From Saccharicrinis sp050296935 (GTDB taxonomy: Bacteria > Bacteroidota > Bacteroidia > Bacteroidales > Marinilabiliaceae), in NCBI GenBank assembly GCA_050296935.1, contig JBNKRV010000248.1:1-64000 (forward strand): a DNA stretch of 64,000 nt, read 5' to 3'. Below the pieces are notes generated by a model. That model was not told the origin of the DNA and did no database searches. It saw nothing but the letters and a program-made list of their open reading frames with translations. Below are positions 18,202 to 27,978 of the stretch, in pieces. Position 1 is the first letter of the stretch. The number at the start of each line of letters is the position of its first letter. Both the position numbers and the translations under genes were made by a program.

Positions 18202-19542
18202 TTAAAGTATACCTCTTGATTTTATTTCCAGATACTTGTTTACCGTATTTACGGTTAAATCACCTGGTGTTGTTAATATTGTCTGTATTCCATTTTGCTT
18301 CAATTCCTTTACAATTAACTTTTTGTCGAAAGTAAACTTTTCTGCAATTGTTTTAACATAAATATCTTCTATACTTCTGGCATTGTTATGTGTTAGTTTT
18401 GACACTTCTGTATTCTCAAAAAACACAACAACCAGCAAATGACTTTTCGCCAGGCTTTGCAAAAATGGAATTTGACGTCTGGCAGAACTCAGACTTTCAA
18501 AATTTGTGTATAACATTAATAAACTCCGGTGATGTATTTTCCGCTTTATTCGGGCATATAGCAATTCTAAATTTTGTTCCTTAAAATCTGTTTCCTGATT
18601 ATACAACACCTCCATTATTGATTGAAGATGACGACCATTACGAGCTGCAGGTATCATGGAATGGATCTGATTACTAAATGAAAACAACCCGGCTTTATCA
18701 TGCTTTAACATTGCAATATCGGATATAACCAAAGAAGTGTTAATCGCATAATCAAGGAGTGTCATCCCCTCAAAAGGCATTTGCATATTACGCCCCATAT
18801 CTATCAGGCTAAAAATCTGCTGTGATTTTTCATCCTGATACTGATTAACCATTAAATGTCCTTTACGGGCTGTAGCTTTCCAATTGACTGTTCGGTAATC
18901 GTCTCCTGTTATGTAATCTCTTATTTGATCAAACTCCATTTGATGCCCAACCTTTCTAATTCTTTTAACCCCTATTTCAGTCAGCCTGTTAGAAATAGCC
19001 ATTAATTCAAATTTACGCATCTCAATAAATGAAGGATATACTTTAACCATGGCATCCTGATTAAAGATATATCTCCTGGATAAAAAGGAAACAGGAGAAT
19101 TGATCAAAACATTTAATCCGCCAAAGTGGTACTCTCCTCTTTTAACCGGACGAAGTTGGTATGTAAATTCCTTTTCCTGAAATGGATGAAGAGCAAATAT
19201 CTCATTAAAGTCCCGAATCTGAAATTGAACGGGTAACTCATCAATAACAGTAACCTTAACCTGAAAACGAAATTCATTAGTAATAAATATCTCTACCTCA
19301 TTTAAATCACCATTTGAAAACCGTTCCGGAAGTTTTCTAATTCCCTTAATTTTATAGCGACTATCCTTTGGATATAGCAATAAGAAATCGACAAAAAACA
19401 ACAACACAAAAAGTGAAAATGCAATTTGAGCAGCTACAAAAACAGGATTGAAATATTGCCCCAGAATCATTAACACCATCAATATTGCCAGTGCAATAAA
19501 AAAGCGATTTGTTAAGAAAATAGATTTCCAGAAATTACGCAT
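18202..19542 (-). CDS. DUF58 domain protein
   Basis: The 446-residue protein has two N-terminal membrane helices (about 12-52), a beta-rich domain, and the DUF58 core GHQMEFDQIRDYITGDDYR-VNWKATARKGHLMVNQYQDE followed by a von Willebrand A-like domain (IFSLIDMGRNMQ). The DxSxS metal site of vWA is degenerate here. It is the last gene of the MoxR cluster, 88 bp after moxR. In this conserved cluster the MoxR ATPase is thought to act as a chaperone on vWA-type partners, but the substrate process is unknown. Confidence 0.88.
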   Translation of the reverse strand: MRNFWKSIFLTNRFFIALAILMVLMILGQYFNPVFVAAQIAFSLFVLLFFVDFLLLYPKDSRYKIKGIRKLPERFSNGDLNEVEIFITNEFRFQVKVTVIDELPVQFQIRDFNEIFALHPFQEKEFTYQLRPVKRGEYHFGGLNVLINSPVSFLSRRYIFNQDAMVKVYPSFIEMRKFELMAISNRLTEIGVKRIRKVGHQMEFDQIRDYITGDDYRTVNWKATARKGHLMVNQYQDEKSQQIFSLIDMGRNMQMPFEGMTLLDYAINTSLVISDIAMLKHDKAGLFSFSNQIHSMIPAARNGRHLQSIMEVLYNQETDFKEQNLELLYARIKRKIHHRSLLMLYTNFESLSSARRQIPFLQSLAKSHLLVVVFFENTEVSKLTHNNARSIEDIYVKTIAEKFTFDKKLIVKELKQNGIQTILTTPGDLTVNTVNKYLEIKSRGIL

Positions 19543-19630
19543 ACAAATTAGTTATCCTACATAAATATAAAATGAACGCTCCACATTCAGGTATTCATTA
19601 AAACTTTATGTGTCTTATTAACAAGATTAA

Positions 19631-20611
19631 TTATCGTGGAATTTCAACCGAATCAACAATTTGCTGAATCACTACATTGGTCTTAATTCCTTCCATCTCT
19701 TTTTCTGGTGTTAGCATTACCCGGTGAGTTAACACAGGTACAAGAACAAATTTCACATCCTCCGGTGTAACAAAATCTCTACCTTCTATGGCTGCATAGG
19801 CTTTGGCAGCATTTAATACAGCTAATGATGCCCTTGGGCTTCCTCCCAAAAATAAGCTGGTTGACTTTCTTGTTTTTTCAATTATCTGAGCAATATATTT
19901 TATCAGGTTTGGTTCAACAATTACCTGCTTTACTATATTTTGATAGGATACGATATCATTGGCTTGTATAACTGGCATAACATCATCAAGCTCTTTTTTA
20001 TCTTTACGATTCTGAGCATTTGTGATAATCCCGATTTCTTCTTCCAGTGATGGATAATCCAATTCTATTTTGAATAAAAACCGATCTAACTGGGCCTCTG
20101 GCAAACGATATGTACCCTCATGTTCTATTGGGTTCTGAGTAGCAAATACGATAAACATATCCTCCATTTTCCGACAGTTACCATCTATTGTTACCTGACG
20201 TTCCTCCATGACTTCAAAAAGTGCTGATTGAGTTTTAGCCGGTGCCCTGTTGATTTCATCAATCAATATCATGTTAGAAAAGATAGGCCCTGTTCGAAAT
20301 TCAAATTCTGAAGTACCTGAATTAAAAATGGTAGTTCCCAACACATCAGAAGGCATTAAATCCGGAGTAAACTGTATTCGGGAAAAGCCAGTTGAGATAG
20401 TCTTAGATAACAATTTAGATATCATTGTTTTAGCAATACCCGGAACACCTTCTAATAATATATGACCATTAGCCAATAAAGCAGTCAGCATTAGGTCTAT
20501 TGTTTTTTCCTGCCCTACAATAACCTTGGTAATTTCATTTTTTATCTGATAAACAGCCTTATTTAACTCATCAAGATTAAGCCTGTTTTCGAATGAAGTA
20601 TTGTTTTCCAT
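19631..20611 (-). CDS. MoxR-family AAA+ ATPase
   Basis: The 326-residue protein shows Walker A EGVPGIAKT, Walker B MILIDEINRAPAKTQ, sensor and MoxR motifs FATQNPIEHEGTYRLPEAQLDRF, and the C-terminal lid with GGSPRASLAVLNAAKA. MoxR ATPases remodel partner proteins, often vWA-domain ones, and the DUF58 protein encoded next is the usual partner. I chose the ATG at 20611 (MENNTSFENR), 4 bp after the upstream stop. A longer frame to 20659 would overlap the DUF4350 gene. Confidence 0.93.
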   Translation of the reverse strand: MENNTSFENRLNLDELNKAVYQIKNEITKVIVGQEKTIDLMLTALLANGHILLEGVPGIAKTMISKLLSKTISTGFSRIQFTPDLMPSDVLGTTIFNSGTSEFEFRTGPIFSNMILIDEINRAPAKTQSALFEVMEERQVTIDGNCRKMEDMFIVFATQNPIEHEGTYRLPEAQLDRFLFKIELDYPSLEEEIGIITNAQNRKDKKELDDVMPVIQANDIVSYQNIVKQVIVEPNLIKYIAQIIEKTRKSTSLFLGGSPRASLAVLNAAKAYAAIEGRDFVTPEDVKFVLVPVLTHRVMLTPEKEMEGIKTNVVIQQIVDSVEIPR

Positions 20612-20615
20612 ATGT

Positions 20616-21821
20616 TTACATTTTATCTGATTTTCTACATCGCTGATACACAAATTCAATATTTCTGCTAAACTGCTCCAGATCCTCTTCTGTATATGGA
20701 GAAGACATTTCTAATCTGCGGGACTGAGAGAATAGTTTCCGGATTGTTTTTAATGAAACATTACATTTCTCCGAAATTTCCTCATACAAATCATCGTTTA
20801 ATGCAGATGTGTCGATGTAATATTTTGTTCTTAAAAATTCTAAGAAATACTTGAATTTCTTATTGGCTATATCCAGATGATTCCTTCTTTTATAATATAA
20901 GCGGCCAATGGTTTCAATAAAGGTAAGTGTGGTATTTTTGGGAGCAGAAAATACCGGTATTGCTCTTTGTTTCCTTTTCCCTCCAAAAATCAGGTAAGTT
21001 ACTACCCCGAACAATAAAATATACCATGCATATTTTAAACCTTTTTGCGATAATATATACCTTAATACAGAAGCTGAAGGTTTGGCTTTTTCTTTATAAA
21101 ATTCATCCCAGATTACATGTTGTTCAGGCAGGTATGATAAAGCTTTAAATGCATATTCATAATTTTCATCTGCCAATAAATTATAATTGGTAAATGCCAG
21201 TGGATTGCAGTTTATATAAAAATTACCGTCTCCAAATTTAATCTTCACGAAATTTGTTAGTGCTTTATCTCCTATCCCTAATACAGTAGTTTGCAATGTA
21301 TCATATGTTTCAAATGTTACCTTTTGAAAAGCTTTGGTATAAGTATACCCCCAAGGTGATTTTAAAGTGGGGTTCACAAAATTAATTATGGTTGAATCTA
21401 CACTTTGAAGATTTACATATACCTCTTCATCTAATTTAAAATGAAGTGTATCTTGTACGTTATTGGAAATGGTTGCTGCTGCAATAAAAATATTATTTCC
21501 ATTATTAACCAGATTCAGCATCTGGTTCAAATCTACATCATCCGGTTTAAATTCTGTATTGATATAAACGATGTTAGAATGAAACAGCGTGGCACCTTCT
21601 GTAAAGTTATAAATAGGAGAATGACATGTTTTAATACTATCTTCAGGAAAGAGGATATCAAATTCATTAAACAAGATCTCACAACCAAAAGGAACACTGT
21701 CATCTTTTGAGAAACTCAGACTCCAGTCTAAGGGAGCAGGCGACACCAATAAAATGGCCACATAGACTATAAGTCCTGCACATATACTTATTACTATATA
21801 TTTATTGGATTTTTGCCCCAT
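20616..21821 (-). CDS. DUF4350 domain protein
   Basis: The 401-residue protein has an N-terminal membrane anchor (about 7-28), a DUF4350 region of about 220 residues beginning around DWSLSFSKDDSVPFGCEILFNEF, a second membrane helix (about 265-285) and a cytoplasmic helical tail of about 110 residues (from RAIPVFSAPKNTTLTFIETIGRLYY). This is the standard layout of the member that sits between DUF4129 and MoxR genes. Its biochemical role is unknown. It overlaps or abuts neighbours on both sides, so it is operonic. Confidence 0.85.
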   Translation of the reverse strand: MGQKSNKYIVISICAGLIVYVAILLVSPAPLDWSLSFSKDDSVPFGCEILFNEFDILFPEDSIKTCHSPIYNFTEGATLFHSNIVYINTEFKPDDVDLNQMLNLVNNGNNIFIAAATISNNVQDTLHFKLDEEVYVNLQSVDSTIINFVNPTLKSPWGYTYTKAFQKVTFETYDTLQTTVLGIGDKALTNFVKIKFGDGNFYINCNPLAFTNYNLLADENYEYAFKALSYLPEQHVIWDEFYKEKAKPSASVLRYILSQKGLKYAWYILLFGVVTYLIFGGKRKQRAIPVFSAPKNTTLTFIETIGRLYYKRRNHLDIANKKFKYFLEFLRTKYYIDTSALNDDLYEEISEKCNVSLKTIRKLFSQSRRLEMSSPYTEEDLEQFSRNIEFVYQRCRKSDKM

Positions 21822-21848
21822 ATATCCCCGCTGGTTATTTATATCCGG

Positions 21849-22574
21849 TTAATTACTTTTTATTGATTTCTGAAAAGTATCAAACGATTCCTTGATATGC
21901 ATAAATTCAAGTTCTCCTATTGCAAACTGACCATACCACACGTATTCATAATTAATAACTATGTTCTTAAATCCGGCTCTGCTATTTTCATCTTTAAGGT
22001 CGTAAAAATAATCATGATTTGTTTTCCATGGCTTCCACTCTATCCAGTGGGATTGATCCATACTGCGAATACAGATTAGATACATAAGTCGCACGGCCTC
22101 CCGATATGCTCCGTTCCGTATATTGATTTTCAGCATTTTATCCAGATCCTGACCATAAATATCATCATCCGCCTGCTGAAAGTTTAATTGAGCAACAGAT
22201 GGATCCTGTTTAAATAGAAAAACACCTGAAGGTTTTACTCCCAATATTTTAAGAATAATAATAAGTAGTATAAAAACGACAATGCCAATAAGTACATATA
22301 CTATAAAATAAGATTGTATCCCTACATCAAACAACTGGCGAATAATCCATCTTTTGATCCTGTCCCATAAGGTTTCCGGTTTCTTATATCGATCGTATTT
22401 GTAGTCTGACATATTTTTGTATGCATCCATCCTCTCAAAAGACGGATGCCTGTACTCTACTTTGGAATTATCCCACGAATCAACCCTTACCAGATCATCA
22501 GCATTGACATCATCAGTAAACCCATTTAGCAAAATGAAAAACACAAAGCATATATAGAAGTAATAATTCTTCAC
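21849..22574 (-). CDS. DUF4129-type membrane protein of the MoxR cluster
   Basis: The 241-residue protein has a signal peptide (about 1-25), an extracytoplasmic stretch, a membrane helix (about 92-114) and a cytoplasmic C-terminal domain with a DUF4129 pattern (INIRNGAYREAVRLMYLICI, then VINYEYVWYGQF, close to the conserved Y-E-x-x-WYG). Translation probably starts at a GTG at 22574, one base after the stop of the upstream gene, since no suitable ATG exists. Function unknown. Co-occurrence with MoxR/DUF58 is the best clue. Confidence 0.78.
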   Translation of the reverse strand: MKNYYFYICFVFFILLNGFTDDVNADDLVRVDSWDNSKVEYRHPSFERMDAYKNMSDYKYDRYKKPETLWDRIKRWIIRQLFDVGIQSYFIVYVLIGIVVFILLIIILKILGVKPSGVFLFKQDPSVAQLNFQQADDDIYGQDLDKMLKINIRNGAYREAVRLMYLICIRSMDQSHWIEWKPWKTNHDYFYDLKDENSRAGFKNIVINYEYVWYGQFAIGELEFMHIKESFDTFQKSIKSN

Positions 22575-22575
22575 C

Positions 22576-23439
22576 TTAGTCTTCCAGATTTTCGTTTATC
22601 CTGTTAATACGATCTAATAAAGAAGTGTTGTCTTTGTGTTCAACCAAGCTGTAATATTGAAAACTTAATATAATTGCGGTTATAGGTGTTATTATTGCTG
22701 TCCCTATGGTAGAAACAAAACTTGTAATTACAAACGGAATACTTTCAAATGTTGGCTTCTCTGATAGCAGTCCCTTAGCCATCGCATAAGAGCTTGCCGG
22801 TATACTGAATATTGAACTGATAATTATTACAATGATAGAGGCAATTAAAAGTAATCCTAATGTTTCCCACCAATGGCTTTTTACCAGATAAAAGCACCTC
22901 TCAAAAGTTTCAGAAAAACCTTTATTCTCAGCCACCTTTATTATTAACACAAACGAAAGAGGAACCATAACATATATCCCTGGTATTATTAGTGCAATAA
23001 AAGCTAAAATCATCACAATGGCAGTTAGAATATTATAACCCAGCAATGCAGCAAACAAACCAACAAATTTATTCCACACCTCTGAGGCAGTAATATTCCC
23101 TGCGGCTCTCTCTACATAAAGAACAATATAACAATACGTTAATCCTACAAGGAAAACATTTACAATTACCGAAACAATAGAAAAAATAAATGTTTGTCCA
23201 TGAAAACCTGTATTTATGGTTTGTGCAGAACCCGGGTTCATAATCATTTTAATTGAATCGGCTATAGTGACTTCTGTAAATAAAGAACCTAATATTGCAT
23301 TTATTAAAACAGGAATACCTGCATATAAAAAAAGCACTTTCCACAAAGACTTATATTCTTGCTTAATAAATGTGAAGGAAGCATTTAAAACATCGCTAAA
23401 ATCGCGTTTTTTCTTTAAATCAATTTGTTGCTGAATCAT
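22576..23439 (-). CDS. Multi-pass membrane protein, MoxR cluster
   Basis: The 287-residue protein has six predicted membrane helices and begins with a cytoplasmic helix ending KRDFSDVLNASFTFIKQEYKSLWK, typical of the membrane domain attached to some glycerophosphodiester phosphodiesterases (DUF7544/YciC-like). It has no catalytic domain. A central LIIPGIYVMVPLSFVLIIKVAENKGFSETFERCF segment matches that family. It is co-transcribed with SpoIIM and DUF4129 genes. A role in envelope function is inferred from context only. Confidence 0.7.
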   Translation of the reverse strand: MIQQQIDLKKKRDFSDVLNASFTFIKQEYKSLWKVLFLYAGIPVLINAILGSLFTEVTIADSIKMIMNPGSAQTINTGFHGQTFIFSIVSVIVNVFLVGLTYCYIVLYVERAAGNITASEVWNKFVGLFAALLGYNILTAIVMILAFIALIIPGIYVMVPLSFVLIIKVAENKGFSETFERCFYLVKSHWWETLGLLLIASIIVIIISSIFSIPASSYAMAKGLLSEKPTFESIPFVITSFVSTIGTAIITPITAIILSFQYYSLVEHKDNTSLLDRINRINENLED

Positions 23440-23483
23440 TATGGTATAAAATATAAATTAATCTGAAATGTTAAATTTCTACT

Positions 23484-24461
23484 CTACTTAGAAACGGAAT
23501 TCCTCTGTTTTTTAAACAAAATTGTTGGGTAAATAAAAAAGTACCATACAATAAAAGCTAAGGAACCAGTTATAATAAACAGGTTAATAACCAAAGGTAA
23601 AACATTATAATGTCTGGTTACAAAACTCTCTAAAAATCCGGCCATTAAAAATACCGGAACCAGCCCAACCATTATTTTCACTCCTCTTTTTGCTCCTCTA
23701 CCCAAAGAAACCAAACGTGGTAAAGTTTTTGGAAATAAAAAACTGTTTCCTAAAATAATTCCGGCGCCTCCTGCCAACACAATTCCGGGTATCTCTAATG
23801 CTCCATGAATATATATTGCCAGTGTTGATACAGATAATAGATTCTTCAAATAAAAAAAAGTCTGAAAAGCTCCAAGCATCACACCATTCCTAAATAAAAT
23901 AAACCCAACACCAAGCGGAGTAAGCATGCCTAACACAAAGGCTATAAACGACACTTTGATGTTGTTAAATGTAATAAAGAAAAACATTTCAAACTCTCCG
24001 TTGGAATCATAAATTCCCATTGGATTTCCTTTTTCAATATTATCAATGGTAGTATTTACATAGGAATCACCTAAAATCAACCGTACAAATCCATCATCAT
24101 TAGATGCCGAAACTACCCCAAGAATAGCTGATAGCAGGAAAACCGTCAATGAAATCATAAAGAATTTTCTGGCGTGATATAATTCCAATGGAAGTTCCTC
24201 TTTCCAAAATGAAATAAAGCGACTTGATTTTTCCTTTTTATTTTTATAAACCTGCTGATGTGTTTTTACCGTAAGAGAATTTAAATAACCAATTGTTGGT
24301 GAGTTTGGGAAAAAAGTTTTTGCATAAGATAAATCGTCGGTCAACTGTATAAACTGGTCAGCCAGTTCATCAGGATTAACCTTTCCTGGTTGCTTTATGT
24401 TTTCTTCAAAACTCTGCCACCGCTTTTTATTTCTATTGATAAATGTAACTTCTTTCATCAT
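23484..24461 (-). CDS. SpoIIM-family (stage II sporulation protein M-like) membrane protein
   Basis: The 325-residue protein has an N-terminal cytoplasmic region starting KEVTFINRNKKRWQSFE, followed by five membrane helices with the family landmarks FMISLTVFLLSAILGV, NNIKVSFIAFVLGMLTPLGVGFILF-NG and HGALEIPGIVLAGGAG. SpoIIM of Bacillus acts in peptidoglycan remodelling, but in non-sporulating Bacteroidota this paralogue accompanies the MoxR cluster and an RDD protein. Two adjacent ATG codons (24461 and 24458) could both serve as start. It is the first gene of the minus-strand cluster. Confidence 0.88.
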   Translation of the reverse strand: MMKEVTFINRNKKRWQSFEENIKQPGKVNPDELADQFIQLTDDLSYAKTFFPNSPTIGYLNSLTVKTHQQVYKNKKEKSSRFISFWKEELPLELYHARKFFMISLTVFLLSAILGVVSASNDDGFVRLILGDSYVNTTIDNIEKGNPMGIYDSNGEFEMFFFITFNNIKVSFIAFVLGMLTPLGVGFILFRNGVMLGAFQTFFYLKNLLSVSTLAIYIHGALEIPGIVLAGGAGIILGNSFLFPKTLPRLVSLGRGAKRGVKIMVGLVPVFLMAGFLESFVTRHYNVLPLVINLFIITGSLAFIVWYFFIYPTILFKKQRNSVSK

Positions 24462-24542
24462 TCATGACTTGGCAAAACGAATCCACAGGATCATCCATGA
24501 GTCTTTTTGCAGGCATTTTCACAATAAGGTGAGAAAACCATC

Positions 24543-24575
24543 TTCACTCAGGTTAACGCCAAGCATTTTAGTTAA
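24543..24575 (+). repeat. Weak relative of the structured repeat
   Basis: TTCACTCAGGTTAACGCC (24543-24560) followed by AAGCATTTTAGTTAAG resembles the core of the 8.2-kb and 51.1-kb elements (TTCACCAxGAGGTTGRCG, then an AT-rich stretch ending TTAAG or CTAAG) with a 2-base gap. It lies in the divergent gap between the SpoIIM and RDD genes. Similarity is modest and could be chance. Confidence 0.25.
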
Positions 24576-24656
24576 GAATTCAAATATAATTAATCAGCTT
24601 AAATTATTACATTTACGCTTCTAATATTTTTAACTCAAACAACAAATTAAGAATAT

Positions 24657-25385
24657 ATGGAGTATGTTAATATTGAAACAACTCAGAATATAGATCTAGA
24701 ATACAAAATAGCCAGTGTTGGCGACCGTATATTTGCTTTTGCTATCGATTTTTTCATTATGATACTTTGGATCATCATCTGGTCCACCATACTCACCAGA
24801 ATGGGCAGCCTTGAATATTGGCAAATTATCTTTGCACTTCCTGTTGTTTTTTATTCGCTCTTATGTGAGATTCTTCTCAATGGCCAATCATTTGGAAAAA
24901 TGGTTATGAAGATTAGGGTGGTAAAATTGGATGGATCAGAATTAACCCTGGGAAGTTGCCTCTTGCGTTGGCTTTTTCGTATAATTGATGTAATGTTACT
25001 GGGTGGAGCAGTGGCAATTATTTCAATAATAGCCAGTAATAAAGCCCAACGTATTGGAGATATTGTTGCTGGTACACTTGTTGTTAAACTTACAAATAAT
25101 AATTTCCTGGAAAACACCTCTTATGTTGAAGTTCCTGAAGATTACGTTCCAAAATATAGTTCTGTTTATTTACTGTCGGATGAAGATGCGCAGACGATAA
25201 AGGAGGTTTTAGACCTTAGTGGAAGAAGTGGTGCCGGATCTGTATTTAAAACGAAAACAGAACATACTTTAATGTTAAAAACACGAGAAGCAATACAGAA
25301 AAAGCTAAATATTGACAAATTGGATATTCCTTCCATAGAATTCCTTGAGAATGTTTTAAAAGATTATAATCATATACATCAATGA
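24657..25385 (+). CDS. RDD-family membrane protein
   Basis: The 242-residue protein opens with the RDD signature (IASVGDRIFAFAIDFFIMI, with the R and D residues), continues with GQSFGKMVMKIRVVKLDGSELTLGSCLLRWLFR and ends its membrane domain around 150. A soluble tail of about 90 residues follows. RDD proteins are small membrane proteins of uncertain, possibly transport-related, function. The gene is divergent from SpoIIM, the arrangement found across Bacteroidota. Its stop overlaps the start of the next gene (ATGA), so it is coupled to the lipoprotein pair. Confidence 0.88.
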   Translation: MEYVNIETTQNIDLEYKIASVGDRIFAFAIDFFIMILWIIIWSTILTRMGSLEYWQIIFALPVVFYSLLCEILLNGQSFGKMVMKIRVVKLDGSELTLGSCLLRWLFRIIDVMLLGGAVAIISIIASNKAQRIGDIVAGTLVVKLTNNNFLENTSYVEVPEDYVPKYSSVYLLSDEDAQTIKEVLDLSGRSGAGSVFKTKTEHTLMLKTREAIQKKLNIDKLDIPSIEFLENVLKDYNHIHQ

Positions 25386-26551
25386 AGAGTTACACAGTAA
25401 AATATTTATTCCTGATTTGCATTACCTCCTTGTTGTTTTCATGCTTTAAGAAGGAGGATGAAAAAATACCCGTAATAAACGGACAAGTTATAAATGGTAA
25501 CAATCAACAATTATATCTATACCAGAACAATAAAAATAAAGTATTAATTGACACCATAAAAATCAATTCCGAGGGTAAATTCAGTGTTTATCAGGAGAAT
25601 ATAGATACGATAGGTTTTTATATTCTGGAATCGAATAAGGGTGATGTCATAAATATGTTTTTGGAGCCTTATGATTTCATTCAGCTAACGTTCGATTATA
25701 ACGATGTAGTCAACTCTTGCAACAGCTCTAATTCAAAGTTATTAAATGCATTCTGGAGCATTGAAAAAAATACCAGAACCTATTCCGCTGAACTTCAAGA
25801 GGTCATTGTCCAATTTCAGACCTTAATTGGCAAAGAATATAACGACTCTATATATCAGCATTTTTACAATCAGAAAGATAGTATCACCAAAATATTTAAA
25901 GCTAAAAGCATAAATATTACAAAAGGCATTGACAATCCTGTCATTACATACCTGATGTTACAACAAAAAGCGGGAAACAATTCCATTTTCTCATTAGTTG
26001 ATGACCTTGATCTGTTTATTAAAAATGATGAAGAACTAATTAGTGATAAAAAGTTAAAACCCCTTTTTGAAGCTTATGATAAAAATCTGATGCGGGCCTA
26101 TTCATCAATAAGAGCTTATCAACGTTACGATGCGGGAGGACAGTTCCCGGTTTTAAAAGCCAGAACAAAATGGGATGAAGAACTGGATATCAGCAAAATA
26201 AACGGCAAAATTATTCATGTGATATATTGGGATGCCAATGCAGAGAATGATGATCCTAAAATAAAAGAAATAAAAAATTTGATGCGTGAATATGGGAGAA
26301 GAGGTTTAAAAACACTAATGATAGCTTATCAAACAGATAAACAGCTTTGGCAATCAAAAGTTAAACAACTAAACCTACCATACTGGCACCTAATTGATAC
26401 TATGGAAACTAAATCGGCTGATTTGGCTGAAATGGGAATCAGAACCTTACCTCATAACATGATAATTAATGCTGAGGGAGTTATTTTGGAACGAAATTTA
26501 TGGGGCAAAAACCTTCAAAAATCGGTAGATAACTTTATTAAAAAATATTAA
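25382..26551 (+). CDS. TlpA-like lipoprotein without CxxC, first of a tandem pair
   Basis: The 389-residue precursor has a lipoprotein signal (LLFSC, cleavage before C21), an N-terminal DUF4369-like beta domain (VINGQVINGNNQQLYLYQNN) and a C-terminal thioredoxin fold (about 280-389) with the cis-proline loop GIRTLPHNMIINAEGVIL. The active-site position where WCxxC should stand reads YWDANAEND, so both cysteines are missing and it cannot act as a normal thiol oxidoreductase. It overlaps the RDD gene by 4 bp and is followed by an equal-length paralogue. Confidence 0.82.
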   Translation: MKSYTVKYLFLICITSLLFSCFKKEDEKIPVINGQVINGNNQQLYLYQNNKNKVLIDTIKINSEGKFSVYQENIDTIGFYILESNKGDVINMFLEPYDFIQLTFDYNDVVNSCNSSNSKLLNAFWSIEKNTRTYSAELQEVIVQFQTLIGKEYNDSIYQHFYNQKDSITKIFKAKSINITKGIDNPVITYLMLQQKAGNNSIFSLVDDLDLFIKNDEELISDKKLKPLFEAYDKNLMRAYSSIRAYQRYDAGGQFPVLKARTKWDEELDISKINGKIIHVIYWDANAENDDPKIKEIKNLMREYGRRGLKTLMIAYQTDKQLWQSKVKQLNLPYWHLIDTMETKSADLAEMGIRTLPHNMIINAEGVILERNLWGKNLQKSVDNFIKKY

Positions 26552-26601
26552 TATATTTGAGCGCTTTACGTACGTACCTAAAAATAAATACGATTAGACA
26601 A

Positions 26602-27771
26602 ATGAATACAATTCGCCTTATACTTTGCTTAGGAATTATCACTTTGTTTTCGGCTTGTTCACATAAAAATGAACTTAATATAAGTGGGAACATTAAAAAT
26701 GGAAAAGACAAAATTATATATCTACAAAAACTTAATCTAAGTGAAGCCACAACAATTGATTCAGTAGAAATTAAGAATAATGGTAATTTTAGATTTTCAT
26801 TACCTAAATTAGAATACCCGACTTTTTTTCTTCTAAAATTATCAGACAAGGAATTTATTACTTTATTAGCTGATTCTACTGAATGTATTGAAGTAGAAGC
26901 TGATACCTTAAACTTTTCCAAAACCTATACTGTAAAAAACTCACTGGATTCAAAATACATTCAGGTGCTGAACACCAAATTCAACAAAACAAAAATTGAA
27001 GTAGATAGCTTATTAGCTGTTTACAATAGTGCTAAAGGAGATTCCGATCAACAAAATATGATCAGAGAAAAAATTGTTAAGGTGGTTGATAAACAAAAGG
27101 ACTTTATATCAGATTTTGTGATGGCGAATCACAGATCTTTTGCCAGTTATTATGCCGTTTTCCAAAGATTTGATGATGGAAGTCTTTTACTGGATCCCTA
27201 CCAAAAGAAAGATCTTAATTTATTTACCACGGTAGCTACAAGCTTTGATGTATTTTATCCTCAATCACCCAGATCCGAACATCTCAAAAAATTTGTTTTA
27301 AGTATTCAAAAGGAAAAAAAGGTTGAAGAGATGAAAAAGAAGATAACATCATCCTCTATAAGCAAATCCATTCCTGAAGTTGAAGAAGAAAACTTAGATG
27401 GTAAAAAAATTAAATTATCATCATTAAAAGGCAAATTGGTTTTGCTATCATTTTGGGCATCGTGGGATGAAAAATCAAGAAAGGAAAATAAAAATCTGGT
27501 GAAAATTTACAGAAAGTATAAAAGTAAAGGATTTGAAATTTACCAGGTATCTTTAGATAAAAGCAGAATTTTATGGGAAGGGGCTATAGAACAAGACAAG
27601 CTTCCATGGATCAATGTTAGTGACCTACAGTATACAAACTCATATCCCGCCCGCATATATAACATCCAACAACTCCCGGCAAACTACCTTATTAGTAAAA
27701 AGGGTGAAATTATTGGTAAAGATTTGTTTGGAAGAATTCTGGACGAAAAGTTAAACGACTTATTGAATTAG
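26602..27771 (+). CDS. TlpA-like lipoprotein without CxxC, second of a tandem pair
   Basis: The 389-residue precursor has a lipobox LFSAC (C19), a DUF4369-like domain (LNISGNIKNGKDKIIYLQKLNLSEATTIDSVEI), a charged helical middle and a thioredoxin fold (about 270-389) with YNIQQLPANYLISKKGEIIGKDLFG. The catalytic segment reads FWASWDEKSRKE: the tryptophans and surroundings of WATWCGPCR are kept but both cysteines are replaced (D and K). I chose the ATG at 26602. A frame open from 26557 lacks a signal peptide at its start. It has the same length as the preceding gene, which points to a tandem duplication. Confidence 0.83.
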   Translation: MNTIRLILCLGIITLFSACSHKNELNISGNIKNGKDKIIYLQKLNLSEATTIDSVEIKNNGNFRFSLPKLEYPTFFLLKLSDKEFITLLADSTECIEVEADTLNFSKTYTVKNSLDSKYIQVLNTKFNKTKIEVDSLLAVYNSAKGDSDQQNMIREKIVKVVDKQKDFISDFVMANHRSFASYYAVFQRFDDGSLLLDPYQKKDLNLFTTVATSFDVFYPQSPRSEHLKKFVLSIQKEKKVEEMKKKITSSSISKSIPEVEEENLDGKKIKLSSLKGKLVLLSFWASWDEKSRKENKNLVKIYRKYKSKGFEIYQVSLDKSRILWEGAIEQDKLPWINVSDLQYTNSYPARIYNIQQLPANYLISKKGEIIGKDLFGRILDEKLNDLLN

Positions 27772-27789
27772 ATAGCTTGATAATTACTA

Positions 27790-27945
27790 TATCGTGTCAG
27801 CAAAAAACTCCGTTTTTTTCCCCGAAATAATCGGGGCAGGCTGTTACTCTTGCATTCAAAATGATCATTTACAGCAGTAAACTCACATTTTCCGAGCTTC
27901 GAAAGCCTAAAAAATGAAGCTTTCTTATCTGACACTTGAGTTTTC
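27790..27945. other. Structured, non-coding stretch after the lipoprotein pair
   Basis: This part of the 378-bp gap before lpxH contains GTGTCAG (27794-27800) with CTGACAC (27929-27935), CCCCGA (27820-27825) with TCGGGG (27831-27836) and GAAAGC with GCTTTC near 27900-27925. The strong central hairpin has no U-tract on its downstream side, so it is not an obvious terminator. It may be a decayed repeat element or a structured 3' UTR. Confidence 0.4.
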
Positions 27946-27978
27946 GTACAAAGACAATATGCATCAAAAAATAATACG

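Noticed and set aside
18017..18335. Short plus-strand frames in and after the priA repeat region
   Set aside because: They fall inside the non-coding mobile elements or run antisense to the DUF58 gene and have no recognisable protein features.
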